5,670 nt of DNA from positions 1-5,670 of the forward strand of contig JAUNSE010000143.1 of NCBI GenBank assembly GCA_030539415.1, written 5' to 3'. Below are positions 5,645-5,670 of the stretch, piece after piece. The stretch's first letter is position 1; every line of letters starts with the position of its first letter. The translations under genes were made by a program, and so were the position numbers. Source of the stretch: Desulfovibrionaceae bacterium. Its GTDB lineage: Bacteria; Desulfobacterota; Desulfovibrionia; Desulfovibrionales; Desulfovibrionaceae. Under the pieces are notes generated by a model. It saw only the letters and a program-made list of their open reading frames with translations, made no database searches and was not told where the DNA came from.

Positions 5645-5670
5645 ATGGACACGGCACTGGTCTTTTGCCG
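5645..5670 (+). CDS. Possible start of a next gene (only 8 codons visible)
   Basis: An ATG at 5645-5647 opens a frame reading MDTALVFC before the window ends. It lies just after the terminator-like hairpin, where a new gene could begin. The only upstream purine-rich signal is GGA followed by an A run (5638-5645), a weak ribosome site. Eight codons are too few to identify a protein, and the frame may close beyond the window. Confidence 0.25.

Noticed and set aside
5161..5652. Minus-strand frame opposite the Ala/Ser-rich tail
   Set aside because: Its Ala/Glu/Ser repeats are the reverse complement of the tail repeats; it also reads through the terminator-like hairpin.

Overview
This window looks like a housekeeping stretch of a GC-rich bacterial chromosome. 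Codon third positions are nearly all G or C. The best guess for the organism is a sulfate reducer of the Desulfovibrionales or a relative. That rests on the three-part DHH-CBS-tRNA nucleotidyltransferase fusion, known from Desulfovibrio, Geobacter and Aquifex-type lineages, and on the small membrane-anchored YHS protein. It is an inference, not a proof.

Layout. On the minus strand, reading leftward from about 1015: a good sigma70-like promoter, a leader of roughly 110 nt, folK (GTG start at 869, stop at 279), then a small YHS-domain membrane protein whose ATG overlaps the folK stop and which runs off the left edge. On the plus strand: a weaker promoter candidate at 1102-1130, then a XerD-type tyrosine recombinase (1232-2362). 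After a 129-bp gap with a TATACT box comes a 1028-residue protein (2492-5578) that fills more than half the window. It joins a DHH/DHHA1 phosphoesterase, two CBS domains and a class II tRNA nucleotidyltransferase, and ends in a long Ala/Ser/Glu-rich tail. A terminator-like hairpin follows at 5589-5629. The last 26 bases may hold the start of another gene, but this is weak.

How the genes fit together. folK serves folate synthesis, XerD serves chromosome dimer resolution, and the large fusion most likely adds the terminal A of tRNA CCA ends. They share no pathway; this is an ordinary core-genome neighbourhood around a divergent promoter region (870-1231). folK and the YHS gene are almost certainly co-transcribed and translationally coupled.

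I found no mobile element, CRISPR array, RNA gene or evident new defence-type system. The points most worth a second look are: the fusion of an apparently intact phosphoesterase to a tRNA-end polymerase; its repetitive tail, whose codon use differs from the rest of the gene; a disordered tail on the neighbouring XerD; and two tiny upstream ORFs chained by overlapping stop/start codons into folK.
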